Source: Colias croceus
Lineage: Eukaryota > Arthropoda > Insecta > Lepidoptera > Pieridae
DNA length: 64,000 bases
Direction: 5' to 3'
Assembly (NCBI RefSeq): GCF_905220415.1
Contig: NC_059546.1
Coordinates: forward strand, 10,980,001-11,044,000
The notes below the pieces were generated by a model, which was not told where the DNA came from, did no database searches, and was given only the letters and a program-made list of their open reading frames with translations. Made by a program: the position numbers and the translations under genes. Numbering within the stretch: position 1 is the first letter of the stretch; each line of letters begins with the position of its first letter. This document shows positions 61,758 through 64,000 of the stretch, one piece after another.

Positions 61758-62692
61758 AGATGGTTAAAACTTATTGAAGTAAAACACAGTTAAGCTAAAG
61801 AAAAAACTTGTAATGCTTGCACGTCTGACTTGACTGAATTGGTTAAAATAGATAATGTTACGATTTTAATTTAATATTTATTTGCCATAGTGCTATAAAA
61901 TAAAATCTCTATCATCAGTATAAAGTGATATTCTTATCAAAAGAGAGAAATAAAAGCTACGGCAACAACAATTTACTCTCCTAACACTACGCCAAGTGTC
62001 AGTGTTGTTTTTGGGATAAATACATTAACATTTTTTTATTAGAAATTCGAACCTGGGACCTCCCTATATAGGTATACACATCCTCTATAAAATATGCTAT
62101 CCACTAGATACACACAATAATAGTAATCCTAAAACAACAAACATCCCGATATTGGATTCTTACAAGCGACTTATCTCATTCCTATTCAAGCGGTATCCAG
62201 TCTAGGGATATGAAATAGTAAAAATTCAAATGAAGTCGACAATAATCATAAAAATAACGTTCGCTATCAGATTTTCGCTCACTCATGTATACTTTCTTTG
62301 TTCGGATGCAAATGGAAGAAGTAATTTCAGGGGAATCCCCGCGAGATGGCGGTTCAAGATTAAATCTTTGAAATGGAAACTGGTGAGGAATGCATGTTGC
62401 GGGCTAGTTTAGATTGAAATAGAGGTTAAGTGATATATTTTGGTGGAAATAGAAGATTGATTAAAAAGCCTTTAGTATAAAACGGAATAAAGAACGTTTT
62501 TATAAAGAATCAATCTTCATCTATTATAAAAGCTTTTTCTAGCGAATAAACGCAACAGTGTAGTTTCAAAGTTTTTATAGGTTGAATTCTCATTAGATCT
62601 TAATAAAATTTTCTGCGACAAAAAAATTAGTACTAAATACATAGAATAAATTTGACGATTACCACGAGAAGCTGTCGGCTTCAGCTAATCAT

Positions 62693-62840
62693 CACATAGT
62701 GTAAAACAAAGCGCTATCTCTATCTCTATGTATGCTTAAATCTGCGTTTTTTTATAAATAGTGATTCAAGAGGCAGGTTTTAGTATATATTATTATAGGT
62801 TATAGACAAAGCGGGCGAAGCTGCGAGCAGAAAGCTAGCA
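62693..62840 (+). repeat. Helitron-like repeat, family D
   Basis: It begins ACATAGTGTAAAACAAAGCG, has ATGTATGCTTAAATCTGCGT (internal part shortened) and ends GCGAAGCTGCGAGCAGAAAGC-TAGC. Confidence 0.6.
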
Positions 62841-64000
62841 ATCTATGTAAATAATTAAATAGCATAACGACACAAAATGGCGGTTCACAAAATATACGAT
62901 CACGTTTTCAGCTAAAATGTAAATTAACCACAACAATTATACTCTGAAATTGACTTAAATAGCTCTACGTATAATTTTTATGTAAAATATCACGAGGCGT
63001 TAGAATTATAGGCCGAGAGCTCGCTGATGTTATTTTCTATGAACGAACACGTGTGTGAATTTGCTGGTCTTTTGTTAGTTAATCTGTTGTATTGTTTGTG
63101 TTAATTAATGTATTGTTTTAAAATAGAAAGGTTTGAGGGTTATTGGTTATTGATTAGATCTGATCGTGGATTTCATAATATTTCAGTAGATCTGTGTGTG
63201 ATAGGCGACGCGACTAATTATTATATTCTATTCACATTTTATTTTTAATGTTGTTATGACTTAAATGGTTTACTAGTGAAAATAGGCTACCTATGCTTTT
63301 TGAGCAAATAACTATTTGAAAATTAATAAAAAAGTTAGTACTCATTTCCATGGGAGTGTCCTTGTCTACGCGGGCGAGGCCGCGGCCGCGGTCAAAAATC
63401 TGGTTAGTGAACTTCTTGACATACTATTGTTCACTATATAGTAGAGTTCCGTTCGTTTCCATAGTAATATATGCAGCAATCTCTCCAACTAGCCGTAGGG
63501 TAGATGCAAGATCCAGGGAACAGCCAAACGCATGTTTACACATTAGATGTTAATTTAGGAGATCGATCTCTGCTTTAAATATGTAAATGAATTCAAGCAA
63601 ATATATGCAGAGACGGTTGCATGTATTTTATCAACAAATATTTGCGTAACGTAGTTGGTATTAACATAATATTAATTGGGAACATCTTTATGCGTGAAAT
63701 TGTAATTAGTGAATGCCTGAAGGTATGTAGAATTATAAATGAAAGATACGCGTCTGTAATAAATAAAAATTTTATCAATTAATGGTGTATAGTGAAAACA
63801 AATGATGACTAATTAAAAGAAGAGCGTGTGTGCCGAGCACACGTGTCAGAAGTGAAACTTCTTTGGCAAAATTTAAATATACAAAAATTGTCGCCTTACT
63901 CCATGACGGTATTGCCAGACGCGTCCTTGACTTGTTAGACCTCAATACACCTAAAAAAAAAATCATTTTTTTTACACCCTAGTCTTTATAGTATCTAACT

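Larger units (their letters stand above)
55920..64000 (+). other. first intron of the collagen-like gene (open to the right)
   Basis: No downstream exon with Gly-x-y coding could be found to the window edge. The intron holds a GC-richer block (56480-57330), a balanced stretch at 57655-57900, two family D repeats, a foldback element and otherwise AT-rich sequence. Confidence 0.5.

Noticed and set aside
62041..62115. Possible tRNA-like stretch (TTCGAACCTGGGACC)
   Set aside because: Only the T-arm-like word is present; no cloverleaf can be formed.
1..64000. CRISPR arrays, operons or ribosomal RNA
   Set aside because: No regularly spaced identical repeats, no gene packing and no rRNA-like sequence; the window is eukaryotic.

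Overview
The window looks like nuclear DNA of an insect, most likely a moth or butterfly. It is strongly AT-rich, has spliced genes with very long introns, carries the short GTAGGTA/TACCTA words that are abundant in lepidopteran genomes, contains insect-type TTAGG repeats, and is full of short dispersed elements whose ends (GCGGGxGAAGCCGCGG..AGCTAGT) resemble lepidopteran non-autonomous Helitrons. There is no sign of bacterial or organellar gene layout. Most open frames here are chance, or translations of repeats.

Three genes can be supported. (1) A minus-strand gene starts near 25.0 kb (GC-rich first exon and promoter) and runs left off the window. I can place a leader exon with an upstream ORF, a signal-peptide exon at 18.3 kb, a second coding exon at 5.7 kb and a third at 1.5 kb. 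All splice phases agree. The joined sequence reads as the secreted N-terminus and first extracellular repeat of an atypical cadherin. (2) A compact plus-strand gene of three exons at 46.4-48.2 kb encodes a 306-residue secreted protein that I do not recognise. (3) At 55.7 kb a plus-strand first coding exon encodes a type II membrane anchor, a short coiled coil, a furin site and a Cys-x-Cys-Pro-Ala-Gly end. This is the layout expected of a membrane-anchored (MACIT-type) collagen. The rest of that gene lies beyond the right edge, behind an intron longer than 8 kb.

Region by region: 1-25 kb holds the introns of the cadherin-like gene, with several Helitron-like copies, a 50-bp perfect palindrome, two foldback elements, a reverse-transcriptase relic and some GC-richer blocks that may be conserved regulatory DNA. 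The 25-46 kb stretch is intergenic and is a graveyard of DNA transposons: a 2.03-kb element with perfect 29-bp inverted ends and a decayed spliced gene, a 981-bp TTAA-flanked piggyBac-like element, a 666-bp PIF/Harbinger element with a broken transposase (itself inserted in an older repeat), and an old retrotransposon gag fragment. The 48-55 kb stretch is intergenic with more repeats. From 55.9 to 64 kb is the first intron of the collagen-like gene, with a GC-richer block at 56.5-57.3 kb and a 544-bp foldback element with a 5-bp target duplication.

The three genes do not obviously form a functional unit. All three products enter the secretory pathway or sit at the cell surface, but that may be coincidence. 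No CRISPR array, rRNA or convincing tRNA was seen.
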